Shown here: in pieces, positions 32,691 through 41,665 of the stretch
Layout: every line of letters starts with the position of its first letter
Position numbering within the stretch: position 1 is the first letter of the stretch
NCBI RefSeq assembly: GCF_020194175.1
Contig: NZ_JADYVX010000047.1
Location: forward strand, 1 to 55,220
Length of the DNA stretch: 55,220 nucleotides
Direction of reading: 5' to 3'
DNA from: Bradyrhizobium sp. BRP22
GTDB taxonomy: Bacteria; Pseudomonadota; Alphaproteobacteria; Rhizobiales; Xanthobacteraceae
Position numbers and translations under genes: made by a program
The notes under the pieces: model-generated
What the model was told of the DNA's origin: nothing
The model's input: the letters and a program-made list of their open reading frames with translations, nothing else
The model's database searches: none

Positions 32691-32854
32691 CGTCGTCACC
32701 CGACTAATCTATCAAAGGAATGAACGAAGACTACGGCCATTTCGCGGTAGGTTCCAGTGGTAGCGCAGAACGATGCAAATAGCCGCAGGGCCGCCCTGTG
32801 GTCCGGATCAGTGATATTTTAGCTGGGACCCAATCGACCATGCTTTGATGGGAA

Positions 32855-33883
32855 TCAATTGACACCGAGCTTCTTCTGCAGGCTCGAAGATGACGTCGTG
32901 TACTGGAACACAAGCCGCTTGTCCGGATAGACATAGCGGTGCGCCTTCTGCGCCATCAGCGCGCCCTCGTGGAAACCGGACAGGATCAGCTTCAGCTTGC
33001 CGGGATAGGTGTTGATATCGCCGATCGCGAAAATGCCTGAGACGTTGGTTTCGAAGGCGGCGGTGTCGACCGGCACGAGATTGTTCTCCAGCGCCACGCC
33101 CCAGTTCGCGACCGGGCCGAGCTTCATCGTGAGCCCGAAGAACGGCAGCATCGTATCGCACGCGACCCGCGTGATCGCGTTGTCGTTGCCCTTCACCGTT
33201 GCCGCCGCAAGCTTGCCACCCTCGCCTTCGAGGCCGGTGACCTGGCCGAGCTTCAGATCCATCTTGCCGTCGGCGACCAGCGCGCGCATCTGCTCGACGC
33301 TATGAGGCGCGGCGCGAAATTCATCGCGTCGATGCAGCAGCGTGATGCGTTTGGCGATCGGGTGCAGGTTGAGCGTCCAGTCGAGCGCGGAATCGCCGCC
33401 GCCGACGATCAGGATGTTCCGGTCGCGGAACTGCTCCATTTTCCGCACGGCGTAAAATACCGAGCTGCCTTCATAGGCTTCGATGCCCGGCACCGGCGGC
33501 CGCTTCGGCTGGAACGATCCGCCGCCGGCAGCGATCACCACCACCTTGCATTCGAACACCTTGCCGGCATCGGTCGTCACGCGGAAGGCGGGATCGCCGA
33601 TCTTCTCGATCGTCTCCACCATCTCGTTGAGGTGAAAGGTCGCGCTGAACGGCTTGATCTGCTCCAGCAGCGAATCCGTCAGCCCCTGGCCGGTGACGAG
33701 CGGAACGCCGGGAATGTCGTAGATCGGCTTCTCCGGATACAGCTCGGCGCACTGGCCGCCGATCTTGTCGAGGATGTCGACCACATGCGCCTTCATGTCG
33801 AGCAGGCCCAGTTCGAACACGGCAAACAGTCCGCAGGGACCCGCGCCGATAATCAACACGTCGGTTTTGATCGCTTCGCTCAT
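32855..33883 (-). CDS. Ferredoxin-NADP+ reductase, thioredoxin-reductase-like type
   Basis: 342-residue flavoenzyme moving electrons between NADPH and ferredoxin. FAD motif IIGAGPCGLFAVFELGLL (residues 10-27), NADPH motif ILIVGGGDSALDW and C-terminal FAD motif GIFAIGDINTYPGKL are clear. There is no CxxC disulfide, which separates it from thioredoxin reductase. ATG 33883 is taken because homology starts at MSEAIKTDV. A [2Fe-2S] ferredoxin gene lies 0.6 kb away, separated by a thioesterase gene, so it may be the partner. Confidence 0.92.
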   Translation of the reverse strand: MSEAIKTDVLIIGAGPCGLFAVFELGLLDMKAHVVDILDKIGGQCAELYPEKPIYDIPGVPLVTGQGLTDSLLEQIKPFSATFHLNEMVETIEKIGDPAFRVTTDAGKVFECKVVVIAAGGGSFQPKRPPVPGIEAYEGSSVFYAVRKMEQFRDRNILIVGGGDSALDWTLNLHPIAKRITLLHRRDEFRAAPHSVEQMRALVADGKMDLKLGQVTGLEGEGGKLAAATVKGNDNAITRVACDTMLPFFGLTMKLGPVANWGVALENNLVPVDTAAFETNVSGIFAIGDINTYPGKLKLILSGFHEGALMAQKAHRYVYPDKRLVFQYTTSSSSLQKKLGVN

Positions 33884-34041
33884 ATCCGCTTCTTTGTCAG
33901 TTGAGTACGAAATGGGAAGACTTCGCCGACCGAGCCAGAGCGGCCTGATCGGGAACGCCATAATAGGGGCGGCAGACGCCGCGGCAACCCCTTGCCGCAA
34001 CTCGACAACTAGGCTGTAACGGGCCGAACCATCCGGAGATT

Positions 34042-34512
34042 GTGCAAGTGAATGCCCCGATCCGTTCCGACGCCACGCCGCGCCTGGAAGACTATCCCTA
34101 TCGGCTGTCGGACAATGTGCGCTTTGCCGACCTCGATCCCAATGGGCACGTCAACAATGCGGTCTATGCGAGCTATTTCGAGACCGGCCGCGTCACGCTG
34201 ATGAAGGATCGCAGCAAGGGATTGGTGCCGGAGGGGCTGGCCTGGATCATGGTGCGGCTCGACATCCACTTTCGCGCCGAACTGCATTGGCCTGGCGCGA
34301 TCGAGCTGGGACTGGGCGTCGCGAAGTTCGGGCGAACCTCGGTGACGTTCGATCAGGTCGTATTTTCGCAGGGCCGATGCGTGGCCTCAGCGCAGGCGGT
34401 GACGGTGCTGATCGACGAGGCCACACGCAAGCCGGTTCCCCTGACCGATGACGTGAAGGCCAATCTGAAACCGTGGATTCACCGCGGCCTGGATCAGGAT
34501 CAACTGGATTAA
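34042..34512 (+). CDS. Acyl-CoA thioesterase, 4HBT hot-dog family
   Basis: 156 residues. VRFADLDPNGHVNNAVYASYFE is the 4HBT hot-dog signature (key part DLDPNGHVNNAVY), with the catalytic Asp in ADLDPNGH. Strands WIMVRLDIHFRAEL and FSQGRCVASAQAVTVLID follow. The start is GTG 34042, behind CCGGAGATT. Substrates of this subgroup are acyl-CoA or hydroxybenzoyl-CoA thioesters. Its stop overlaps the end of the ferredoxin gene on the other strand by 4 bases. Confidence 0.88.
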   Translation: MQVNAPIRSDATPRLEDYPYRLSDNVRFADLDPNGHVNNAVYASYFETGRVTLMKDRSKGLVPEGLAWIMVRLDIHFRAELHWPGAIELGLGVAKFGRTSVTFDQVVFSQGRCVASAQAVTVLIDEATRKPVPLTDDVKANLKPWIHRGLDQDQLD

Positions 34513-34829
34513 GCCTGCCGTTCCGGCGTCGTCACCACGAGGCCGTCGAGTTCGTCGGTGACCTTGATCTGGCAGGAAAGGCGCGAATTCGGCCGCACGT
34601 CGAAACCGAAATCCAGCATGTCCTCTTCCATCGGCGTGGGTGCGCCGACCTTTTCGCGCCAGGCCTCGTCGATATAAACATGGCAGGTCGCACAAGCGCA
34701 GGCACCGCCGCATTCGGCCTCAATGCCCGGAATGCCATTGCGGATCGCGCCTTCCATCACGGTCGCGCCGTTCTCCACCTCGATGGTGCGTCTTTCCCCG
34801 GAATGGTCGACATAAGTTATCTTGGCCAT
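34509..34829 (-). CDS. [2Fe-2S] ferredoxin, adrenodoxin/palustrisredoxin type
   Basis: 106-residue ferredoxin. The cluster ligands are the Cys pattern C-x5-C-x2-C in AECGGACACATCHVYI (Cys40, 46 and 49) plus the distant Cys in RLSCQIKV. This matches adrenodoxin-type electron carriers, such as palustrisredoxin, which feed cytochrome P450, or FdxB of iron-sulfur assembly. No P450 is in the window. The reductase at 32855 is the likely electron source. Confidence 0.92.
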   Translation of the reverse strand: MAKITYVDHSGERRTIEVENGATVMEGAIRNGIPGIEAECGGACACATCHVYIDEAWREKVGAPTPMEEDMLDFGFDVRPNSRLSCQIKVTDELDGLVVTTPERQA

Positions 34830-34954
34830 GATCGCTCGTGCTGCCGGAATACGGATCTGGATGAGGTCCCCGGCAGTCCCTATAACGGGTCGATCCCGCG
34901 AGCGCCAGCGGCGGGGGCCCCTCGCGCAAAACCTTTTGACCTGAATTTTGCCGG

Positions 34955-35344
34955 CTAATTCCGGTTTGAAGGCGCGCCGAGGATCACTTCGATCGCGTTC
35001 CGCGCCCGTGCGACCGCTTCGGTGAGAACCGCCAAAGGCTCCGCCGGTTCGGCGCCGCTCACCAGGACGTGTTCCAGCCTGGCGGCCGCATCGGCCACGG
35101 CAAAGGCGCCGATCGCACGCGCCGAGCCCTTCAGCTTGTGCACCAATTCGCGCCCGTCCCGCGGGAGGGTTGCCAGCGTCTCGATCAGCTTGACCGATTG
35201 CGCCACGAACAGCGAAAGCACCTCGCGCTCGAGCGCGGCATCGCCGAGCGACATCCGCGCAAGATGCGCAAGGTCGATCGGACCGTCACCGGGCGCGAGT
35301 GGCGGCGAAGCTATCCATTGGGTGCGTTCGAGGTGGCGCGGCAT
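34955..35344 (-). CDS. Single-domain Hpt (histidine phosphotransfer) protein
   Basis: 129 residues. The Hpt four-helix bundle has the phosphorylatable His69 in LVHKLKGSARAIGA, with the small residues behind it that allow response-regulator docking. Flanking helices are EREVLSLFVAQSVKLIETL and AVADAAARLEHVL. ATG 35344 (MPRHLERTQW) is taken; the frame is open to a TTG at 35407. It passes phosphate between a hybrid kinase and a response regulator. It is divergent from the giant polar-growth gene, sharing a region with CtrA-like boxes. Confidence 0.8.
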   Translation of the reverse strand: MPRHLERTQWIASPPLAPGDGPIDLAHLARMSLGDAALEREVLSLFVAQSVKLIETLATLPRDGRELVHKLKGSARAIGAFAVADAAARLEHVLVSGAEPAEPLAVLTEAVARARNAIEVILGAPSNRN

Positions 35345-35737
35345 GGTCTGATCCGGGGGACTGGCCGCCGCCTCGTTTTCGGTGGGGCCGTTTGCGGCCT
35401 CAACCAATCACGGAATTAGTTAACGGATCGTTGGCCAAATTTGCCTCAACTTTGCCCTTTTTCGGACAAAGTACCACCTCAATGGCCCTCAGCAAGCGGG
35501 AATTGTGTGTAAGCATAAGGCCTTATGGCATAAAGCTGTTAACGATGATTAAGAATGTCTTAATCGCGGCCATTTCATTCGCATCGCTCAACCAATAGGA
35601 TGTTTCCGGATGTAGGGGACAAGCGGCCGACGGGCGTGCTTGCGTACCGCTTTACGGGGACGGGACGGCTCGAGCTTGCGGGGGACGATGTTCGCAAGGT
35701 CGCCGACGCGTAATAGTTGAGAGGGCTCAGACTTAAC
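35345..35737. promoter_or_regulatory. Divergent control region between hpt and the GPR-like gene
   Basis: 393 bases, AT-rich for this genome between 35410 and 35590. It contains three TTAA tetramers at 35539, 35549 and 35560 and a further GTTAAC at 35418-35423. No gene is supported; a 61-codon frame through the region has no homologue I recognise. Confidence 0.6.
35549..35563 (+). promoter_or_regulatory. Perfect CtrA box TTAA-N7-TTAA
   Basis: TTAA at 35549-35552 and 35560-35563 with 7 bases between. A third TTAA at 35539-35542 lies 6 bases upstream of the first. The box is 175 bases before the ATG of the giant gene. CtrA is the cell-cycle master regulator of alphaproteobacteria. Confidence 0.6.
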
Positions 35738-38700
35738 ATGGCGAACAATCCCAAGAAGGTGAAAGATCCCACCGAAGTTGCGCTGTCTGCCATTCAGGAG
35801 GCTCTGAACATCGGCGAATCGAGCGCCGAGCCCAATCGCGATGCGACCAGTACCAGTACCAGTGGCAGCGAAGTCGCGCCGCCCGTGATGCCTGCTGCGA
35901 CCACGCCTTTCCCCGAAACTCCGTTCGAGACGCGTCCGAGCAGCGAACGCTCGGTATTCGAGCCGATCGAGGAGCAGCGCAGCCCCCGCCGCGCCGCCAA
36001 TGATGATCGCGAGGCGATCGGACAATTGCTGCAGGCGCTGCAGACGGGCCGCCCTGCCCGCAACGTCTACACCTTTGCGTCGATCTTCACCGGCGTCTGG
36101 CTGCTCGGCTGCGGCCTGCTCACGGTGAGCTTCCTGTCGTCGCTGCAGGCCGCGATCGGCCAGAGCGGCGGCGTGCTGGTGCTGGCGGGCCTCGTCTGCC
36201 TATTCCTGGCGCCTGTGCTGCTGTTCTACTTTCTCGCGAGTCTCGCCTGGCGCGGCCAGGAGATGCGGATGATCGCGCAATCGATGGCGCAGGTCGCGAT
36301 CCGCTTCTCCGAGCCTGAAGGCGCTGCGAGCGACTCCATGGTCACGGTCGGACAGGCGATCCGCCGCGAGGTCGCGGCGATGGGCGACGGCATCGAGCGC
36401 GCGATCGCGCGCGCCGGCGAACTCGAGACGCTGGTCGCCAACGAGGTCGCGGCGCTGGAGCGCGCCTATTCCGACAACGAGGTGCGCATCCGCGCGCTGT
36501 TGCAGGACATCGCTCACCAGCGCGACAATCTGGTCGGACAGGCCGAGCAGGTCCGCAGCGCCATTTCCGGCGTGCAGATCGACCTGCGCCACGACATCGC
36601 GCTGATCTCGGACGCGATCGCCTCGCGCGTTGACGAAGTCGCAAAAAGCATCACCGGTGCCCTGGAAGAGCGCGGCGCCCACATCACCCAGGCGCTGAGC
36701 CATGCCGGCGACAACATGATCCTCGCGCTCGGCGAACGCGGCGGCGACCTGCTCGACCGGCTCGAGGAGGCCAGCTCCGAGACCACGCGCGCGGTGCTCG
36801 ACGCTTCCGAGCGGCTGACGAGCAGCCTCAACTTCAAGACCGGTCACGTCCACGACGAATTCGTCGACCTCGCCGACCGCGTCCATGAAATGCTGAACGA
36901 GCGCATCGACCGCATCACCGGCGAATTCGAGCAGCGCGCCGCGAGCGTCGTCGAGAGCATCACCGATCGCACCGAACAGGCGCACGATTCCCTGAAGAAT
37001 TCGTCCGACTCGCTCCTGCTCGAACTCGAGCTGCGCAGCGGCGACCTCATTGGCAAGATCGACGAGGCCGGCAACCGGCTGGCCAACCAGGTCCTCACTT
37101 CCGGCGACAAGGCGAGCGAAGCGCTCGACATCACCGTCAATTCGCTGGTCGCCAGGGTGGTGAGTCAGACCGAAACCGCGCATGACTCGCTCTCGCTGCA
37201 GATGAGCGCCTTCGACGAACTGGTGAAGAACCAGGGCGCGGAACTGGCGGAGAAGTTCGCCCGCGATTCCGGCACGCTCGGTGCGCTGATCACCCGCCAT
37301 ATCGCGGAGTTCGACCGCACCGTGAAGATGTTTGGCGGCGAGATCGTCGAGCGCATGGGCCAGCGCACCGAGGATATCGCCACCACACTGAAGGACTATG
37401 TCGACAATTTCGACGCCCGCCTCACCTCCAACAGCGGCGAGATCACGGCGACCCTCGACCAGCGCCTGTTGCAGTTCGAGACCACGCTCGGTGACCGCGT
37501 CACCAGCCTCGACTCGTCGCTGGACAGCAAGCTCGCCTCGTTCGACAGCGCGCTGAGCGGCCGCGTCAGCACGCTCGACAGCGCGCTGGAGAACCGCATC
37601 GGCACGCTCAACGCCTCGCTCGAGACGCGGCTTGGCTTCCTCGACAACTCGCTCGACGGCCGCCTCAAATGGCTCGACGAATCGATCGATGGCCGCCTGA
37701 AGTCGCTGGAACAGACTTTCGACACCCGGGCCAGCTCGGTCACGCAGACGATCGATGGCCGGCTCGGCATGCTCGCGACCTCGCTCACCGATGGCGCGGC
37801 GCAGGCGATCCAGTCGATCGACGCCCGCCTTGGCATGCTCTCCTCCTCGCTCACCGACGGCACCGCGCAGGCGATTGAGGCGCTCGACCGCCGCATCGCC
37901 AGCGTCACCGAAACCGTGGACGGCCGCAGCGCGCAGCTGACCGACACCATCTCGGCCCGGTTCCTGGAAATCCATCAAGGCATCGAGACCCGCGTTGGCG
38001 CCATCGCCAGTGATATCGACACCCGCGTGGCGCAGTTCGAGGACCTGCTGGGCTCGCGCGTGGAAGCCGTGGCAGGCCGCATCGAGAGCAGCGGACGCCA
38101 GGCCAGCGACGAGCTGATGGCGCGCGCCGAACTGCTCTCCTCCGGCATCAAGTCGCATGTCGAGGACGCCGAGCGCTCGCTGACCAACCTGGTGGTCAAC
38201 ACCAGCGAGACCATCCAGACCGGCGCGCGCACGGCGCAGCAGTCGTTGCTGACGGTCTCCTCCGACGTCGGCGCGCAGCTCAAGCTCACCGCCGGCGAAG
38301 TCGAGGCCGCACTGACCGCGGTCGGCGCCGGAGCCGCGACGTCGATCCTGTCCAGCGCGCGCGACGCCCAGGCGTCGCTGATGGCGGCCACAGGCGAAGT
38401 CGCCTCTCAGGTCAAGGCGCTGTCGACCGATGTTGAGCGCACCCTGCAGGCCGCAGGCAGCGCCACCGCCGCCTCGATCCTGTCGGGAGCACGCGAGGCC
38501 CAGACCGCGCTGGTCAGCGCCTCCACCGATGCGGCAAGCCAGGTCAAGTCGCTCGCCATCGACGTCGAGCGCTCGCTGACGCTCGCCGGCACGGCCACGG
38601 CTGAAGCCGTCACGGCCGGTGCGCGCGAAGCCCAGAACACGCTGATCACGGCATCCACCGACATCACGAGCCAGATCAAGTCCCTGGCGGGCGATGTCGA

Positions 38701-41596
38701 ACGCTCGCTCTCGCTGGCCGGCAGCTCGACGGCGGAAGCCGTGGTTACCAGCGCACGCGAGGCCCAGAACGCGCTGACCACAGCCTCGACCGACATCACC
38801 AGCCAGGTGAAGGCGCTCGCGACCGATGTGGAGCGTTCGCTGTCGACCACAGGCGCGTCGACGGCCGAAGCAGTCGTGAACAGCGCCCGTGAGGCTCAGA
38901 GCACGCTGGCGGCGGCCTCGACGGAAGCGGCAAACCTGATACGAACGCTGACCGCCGACGTGCATGGCTCGCTGGTTGCTGCCTCGACCGAGGCTACGAA
39001 CACGGTCACGACGCTGAGCGCTGATATGCAACGCTCGCTATCCATGGCCGGCGCGGCCACGGCAGAGTCGATCACATCGGGCGCACGCGAGGCACAGAAC
39101 ACGCTGGTTGCTGCGTCAACAGAGGCTGCAAACTCCGTCAAGACGCTGGTCGCCGACGTGCAGCGCTCGCTCTCCATGGCGGGTGCCGCCACCGCGGAGT
39201 CGATCACCTCGGGTGCGCGCGAAGCCCAGAACACGCTGGTTGCCTCGTCAACCGAGGCTGCAAACACCGTCACGGCACTGGCCGCTGATATGCAGCGCTC
39301 GCTGTCCATGGCGGGTGCCGCCACCGCGGAGTCGATCACCTCGGGTGCCCGCGAGGCCCAGAGCGCGCTGGCTACCGCATCGTCGGAGGCAGCCAACCAC
39401 GTCAAGTCGCTGGCAATCGATATCGAGCGGACGCTGACCGCGGTCGGCGCCGACACCGCCGCGGCCATCCTGAGCAGCGCGCGCGAGGCACAGACCTCGT
39501 TCGCGTTGACCTCTTCCGACGCGGCAAATCAGATCCAGGCCATCTCGGTCCAGATCGAGCGCTCGCTCGTCGCCGTCACGGCGAACACCACCGAGACGAT
39601 CCAGACCTCGGCGCAGAACGCGCAGAGTTCGCTGATTGCCGCCGCCAACGAGGTCTCCTCGAAGGTCAAGACGACGTCCGCCGACATCGAGCGTTCGGTG
39701 CTCGCCGCCTCCAGCCAGTTCGGCTCGACCATGACCGGCAAGACCGACGAGATCGTCACCTATGTGCAGCAGCAGGCCGAGCGGCTGGCACAGATGGTCG
39801 ACACAAGGCGCGGCACGCTGGTGGAAGCGCTCACCAGCAAGAGCGCGCAGCTCGCCACCGATATCGACCGCGCCACTGCGGACGCGCTCAAGTCGATCGA
39901 GATGCGCGGCCATACCTTCGCGCAGACGATGTCGACCCACGGCGCCGAAGTCGCGCGCAACATCACCTCCGCCGGCGATCTTGCCACCGGGGCGGTGGCG
40001 AAGTCGCTGAAGGACCTCGAGCACTCTTCGCGCGCGGCGATCGATCAGTCGCGCCAGGTCTCGATTGCCGCCGTCACCGAGATGCAGGAGACCAGCAAGA
40101 TCCTGCGCACGGATACGGTGGCGCTGTTCGAGCGCCTGCGCGAGGGCAACATCCTGCTGCAGGAAGTGCTCACCGGCGCCCACGACAATCTCAACTCGCT
40201 CGAGCGCGCGCTCGTGACCCGCGTCGCCGACTTCGTCTCGGCGATGAACGACGTCACCTCGCGCAACGGCGTTGCGACCCAGACGCTGGAAGACCAGCTC
40301 ACCGTGTTCAACAGCAAGACCCAGAAGGCGCTGGAGGACCTCGGCGAGCTCTCGACCCAGTTCGACACCCACGGCCGCGCGCTGGTCGAAGCCGCCGCAC
40401 TGGTGGAGCAGAGCAACCGCAACACCACCTCCTCGATCGCCGAACGCAAGGCGACGCTGGAATCGCTGGTCACCACCATCGACCTGCGCACCACCGATCT
40501 CGACCAGCGGCTGTCGCGCTTCACCGGCCTGCTCGATGAATCGCTCGCCGCAGCCGAGGAGCGCGCCCGCGACATCGCCCGCGTGGTGGCGGAAACCGCC
40601 GGCGCCGGCTCGGCGGCGATCAGCCGCCAGTTCGAGGCCGTGCGCGCGGCCGCCGAGAACGAGCGGCAGCATACGATCGATGCGATGAACGAGCTGTACC
40701 AGCAGAGCACCCAGGACACGGATGCGATGTTCAAGGAATCGACGGAGAAGTTCTCCGCGATGGTGCAGTCGATGAAGCAGATGGCGGCCGAGATGCACAA
40801 CGAGCTCGAGGCCACCCGCAACGAGCTGCGCCGCGGCGTGCTCGAGATGCCGCAGGAGGCGGCGGAAAACACCGCGCAGATGCGCAAGGTGATCGTCGAC
40901 CAGATCGAGGCGCTGGCCGAGCTCAACCGCATCGTGGCGCAGCACGGCCGCGGGCTCGACGTTGCGACCAGCAACCGGGCGAGCGCGCAGCGCCAGGAAG
41001 AGCCCGTGATGGTCGCTGCCGCCGGAGGTCGCGGAAGCGATGCCCGCATGCGCGACTATGGCAGCGCATCGAACCTGCCACCGCCGGACCTTGGCGTGCC
41101 GGCCTCGACCTCGCGCCGCACCGAGGCGCCGCCGGTCAGCCCGGCGAACCCGGACAATGGTCGGGACGGCTGGCTGTCGGACCTGCTCAACCGCAGCGAG
41201 ACGCCCACCCCCACGCCCCGCGAAGCGCCGCGTCCCCGTCCACAGGCCGCTGCCGCCGCCAATCCGCTGGAATCGCTGTCGCTCGACATCGGCCGGCTAA
41301 TGGACCGCAACCTCGCCGCCGAGATGTGGGACCGCTACCAGCGCGGCGAGAACAAGGCGTTCAGCAAGCGCCTCTACACGCCGGCCGGCCAGAAGGCCTT
41401 CGACGAGGTCGCCCGCAAATACCGTTCCGACCGCGGCTTCAAGCAGACGGTCGACCGCTACATCGCCGAGTTCGAGCGGCTGCTCGATGAAGTCGCCCGG
41501 GAGGATCGCGGCCCGCAGGCGCTGCGCAACCACCTCACCTCGGAGACGGGGCTGGTGTACACGCTGCTCGCCCATGCGGCGGGACGGCTGGGGTGA
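35738..41596 (+). CDS. gpr: Growth-pole-ring type giant polar protein (GPR / RgsE / TipN-like)
   Basis: 1952-residue membrane-anchored helical protein. Residues 1-105 are polar and Pro/Ser/Thr-rich. Two membrane helices follow (about 110-132 and 144-166), then 217-1459 form 113 consecutive 11-residue repeats with hydrophobic residues at positions 1 and 5, and a 44-residue super-repeat at 855-1316. Residues 1460-1740 are further coiled coil, 1750-1840 Pro-rich linker, and about 1850-1952 a conserved globular end with LMDRNLAAEMWDRYQRGE. Size and layout match the apolipoprotein-like GPR of Agrobacterium and RgsE of Sinorhizobium, which form a ring at the growth pole and are needed for polar growth. 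ATG 35738 is used; TTG 35717 is less likely. Confidence 0.85.
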   Translation: MANNPKKVKDPTEVALSAIQEALNIGESSAEPNRDATSTSTSGSEVAPPVMPAATTPFPETPFETRPSSERSVFEPIEEQRSPRRAANDDREAIGQLLQALQTGRPARNVYTFASIFTGVWLLGCGLLTVSFLSSLQAAIGQSGGVLVLAGLVCLFLAPVLLFYFLASLAWRGQEMRMIAQSMAQVAIRFSEPEGAASDSMVTVGQAIRREVAAMGDGIERAIARAGELETLVANEVAALERAYSDNEVRIRALLQDIAHQRDNLVGQAEQVRSAISGVQIDLRHDIALISDAIASRVDEVAKSITGALEERGAHITQALSHAGDNMILALGERGGDLLDRLEEASSETTRAVLDASERLTSSLNFKTGHVHDEFVDLADRVHEMLNERIDRITGEFEQRAASVVESITDRTEQAHDSLKNSSDSLLLELELRSGDLIGKIDEAGNRLANQVLTSGDKASEALDITVNSLVARVVSQTETAHDSLSLQMSAFDELVKNQGAELAEKFARDSGTLGALITRHIAEFDRTVKMFGGEIVERMGQRTEDIATTLKDYVDNFDARLTSNSGEITATLDQRLLQFETTLGDRVTSLDSSLDSKLASFDSALSGRVSTLDSALENRIGTLNASLETRLGFLDNSLDGRLKWLDESIDGRLKSLEQTFDTRASSVTQTIDGRLGMLATSLTDGAAQAIQSIDARLGMLSSSLTDGTAQAIEALDRRIASVTETVDGRSAQLTDTISARFLEIHQGIETRVGAIASDIDTRVAQFEDLLGSRVEAVAGRIESSGRQASDELMARAELLSSGIKSHVEDAERSLTNLVVNTSETIQTGARTAQQSLLTVSSDVGAQLKLTAGEVEAALTAVGAGAATSILSSARDAQASLMAATGEVASQVKALSTDVERTLQAAGSATAASILSGAREAQTALVSASTDAASQVKSLAIDVERSLTLAGTATAEAVTAGAREAQNTLITASTDITSQIKSLAGDVERSLSLAGSSTAEAVVTSAREAQNALTTASTDITSQVKALATDVERSLSTTGASTAEAVVNSAREAQSTLAAASTEAANLIRTLTADVHGSLVAASTEATNTVTTLSADMQRSLSMAGAATAESITSGAREAQNTLVAASTEAANSVKTLVADVQRSLSMAGAATAESITSGAREAQNTLVASSTEAANTVTALAADMQRSLSMAGAATAESITSGAREAQSALATASSEAANHVKSLAIDIERTLTAVGADTAAAILSSAREAQTSFALTSSDAANQIQAISVQIERSLVAVTANTTETIQTSAQNAQSSLIAAANEVSSKVKTTSADIERSVLAASSQFGSTMTGKTDEIVTYVQQQAERLAQMVDTRRGTLVEALTSKSAQLATDIDRATADALKSIEMRGHTFAQTMSTHGAEVARNITSAGDLATGAVAKSLKDLEHSSRAAIDQSRQVSIAAVTEMQETSKILRTDTVALFERLREGNILLQEVLTGAHDNLNSLERALVTRVADFVSAMNDVTSRNGVATQTLEDQLTVFNSKTQKALEDLGELSTQFDTHGRALVEAAALVEQSNRNTTSSIAERKATLESLVTTIDLRTTDLDQRLSRFTGLLDESLAAAEERARDIARVVAETAGAGSAAISRQFEAVRAAAENERQHTIDAMNELYQQSTQDTDAMFKESTEKFSAMVQSMKQMAAEMHNELEATRNELRRGVLEMPQEAAENTAQMRKVIVDQIEALAELNRIVAQHGRGLDVATSNRASAQRQEEPVMVAAAGGRGSDARMRDYGSASNLPPPDLGVPASTSRRTEAPPVSPANPDNGRDGWLSDLLNRSETPTPTPREAPRPRPQAAAAANPLESLSLDIGRLMDRNLAAEMWDRYQRGENKAFSKRLYTPAGQKAFDEVARKYRSDRGFKQTVDRYIAEFERLLDEVAREDRGPQALRNHLTSETGLVYTLLAHAAGRLG
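38300..39685 (+). repeat. 132-bp tandem repeats inside the GPR-like gene
   Basis: Ten copies of a 44-codon unit (4 x 11) plus one half unit of 22 codons (residues 855-1316). Three copies starting at TCCATGGC (39041, 39173 and 39305) are nearly identical at DNA level, spaced exactly 132 bases. Copies to either side are more diverged, so the central ones are recent duplications. Confidence 0.9.
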
Positions 41597-41637
41597 GACG
41601 CGCATAGCGAGTGGTCAGTGGCGAATAGCGAATGGAG

Positions 41638-41665
41638 AAACGGAGGCTTTCGGCCTCCGTTTTAT
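41638..41665 (+). terminator. Terminator of the GPR-like gene
   Basis: AAACGGAGGC and GCCTCCGTTT form a 10-bp stem around a 4-base loop, followed by TATTTT, 42 bases after the stop codon. Confidence 0.8.

Noticed and set aside
36200..39031. 943-codon open frame on the minus strand inside the GPR-like gene
   Set aside because: It is a shadow of the repetitive high-GC gene, without ribosome site or recognisable domain; its Arg/Gly/His-rich repeats mirror the plus-strand repeats.
37508..39685. 33-bp and 132-bp periodic repeats that could look like a CRISPR array
   Set aside because: They are in-frame codon repeats of the GPR-like protein with diverged copies and no spacers.
39248..40945. 565-codon minus-strand frame in the same gene
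   Set aside because: Also a shadow of the repeats; no homology pattern.
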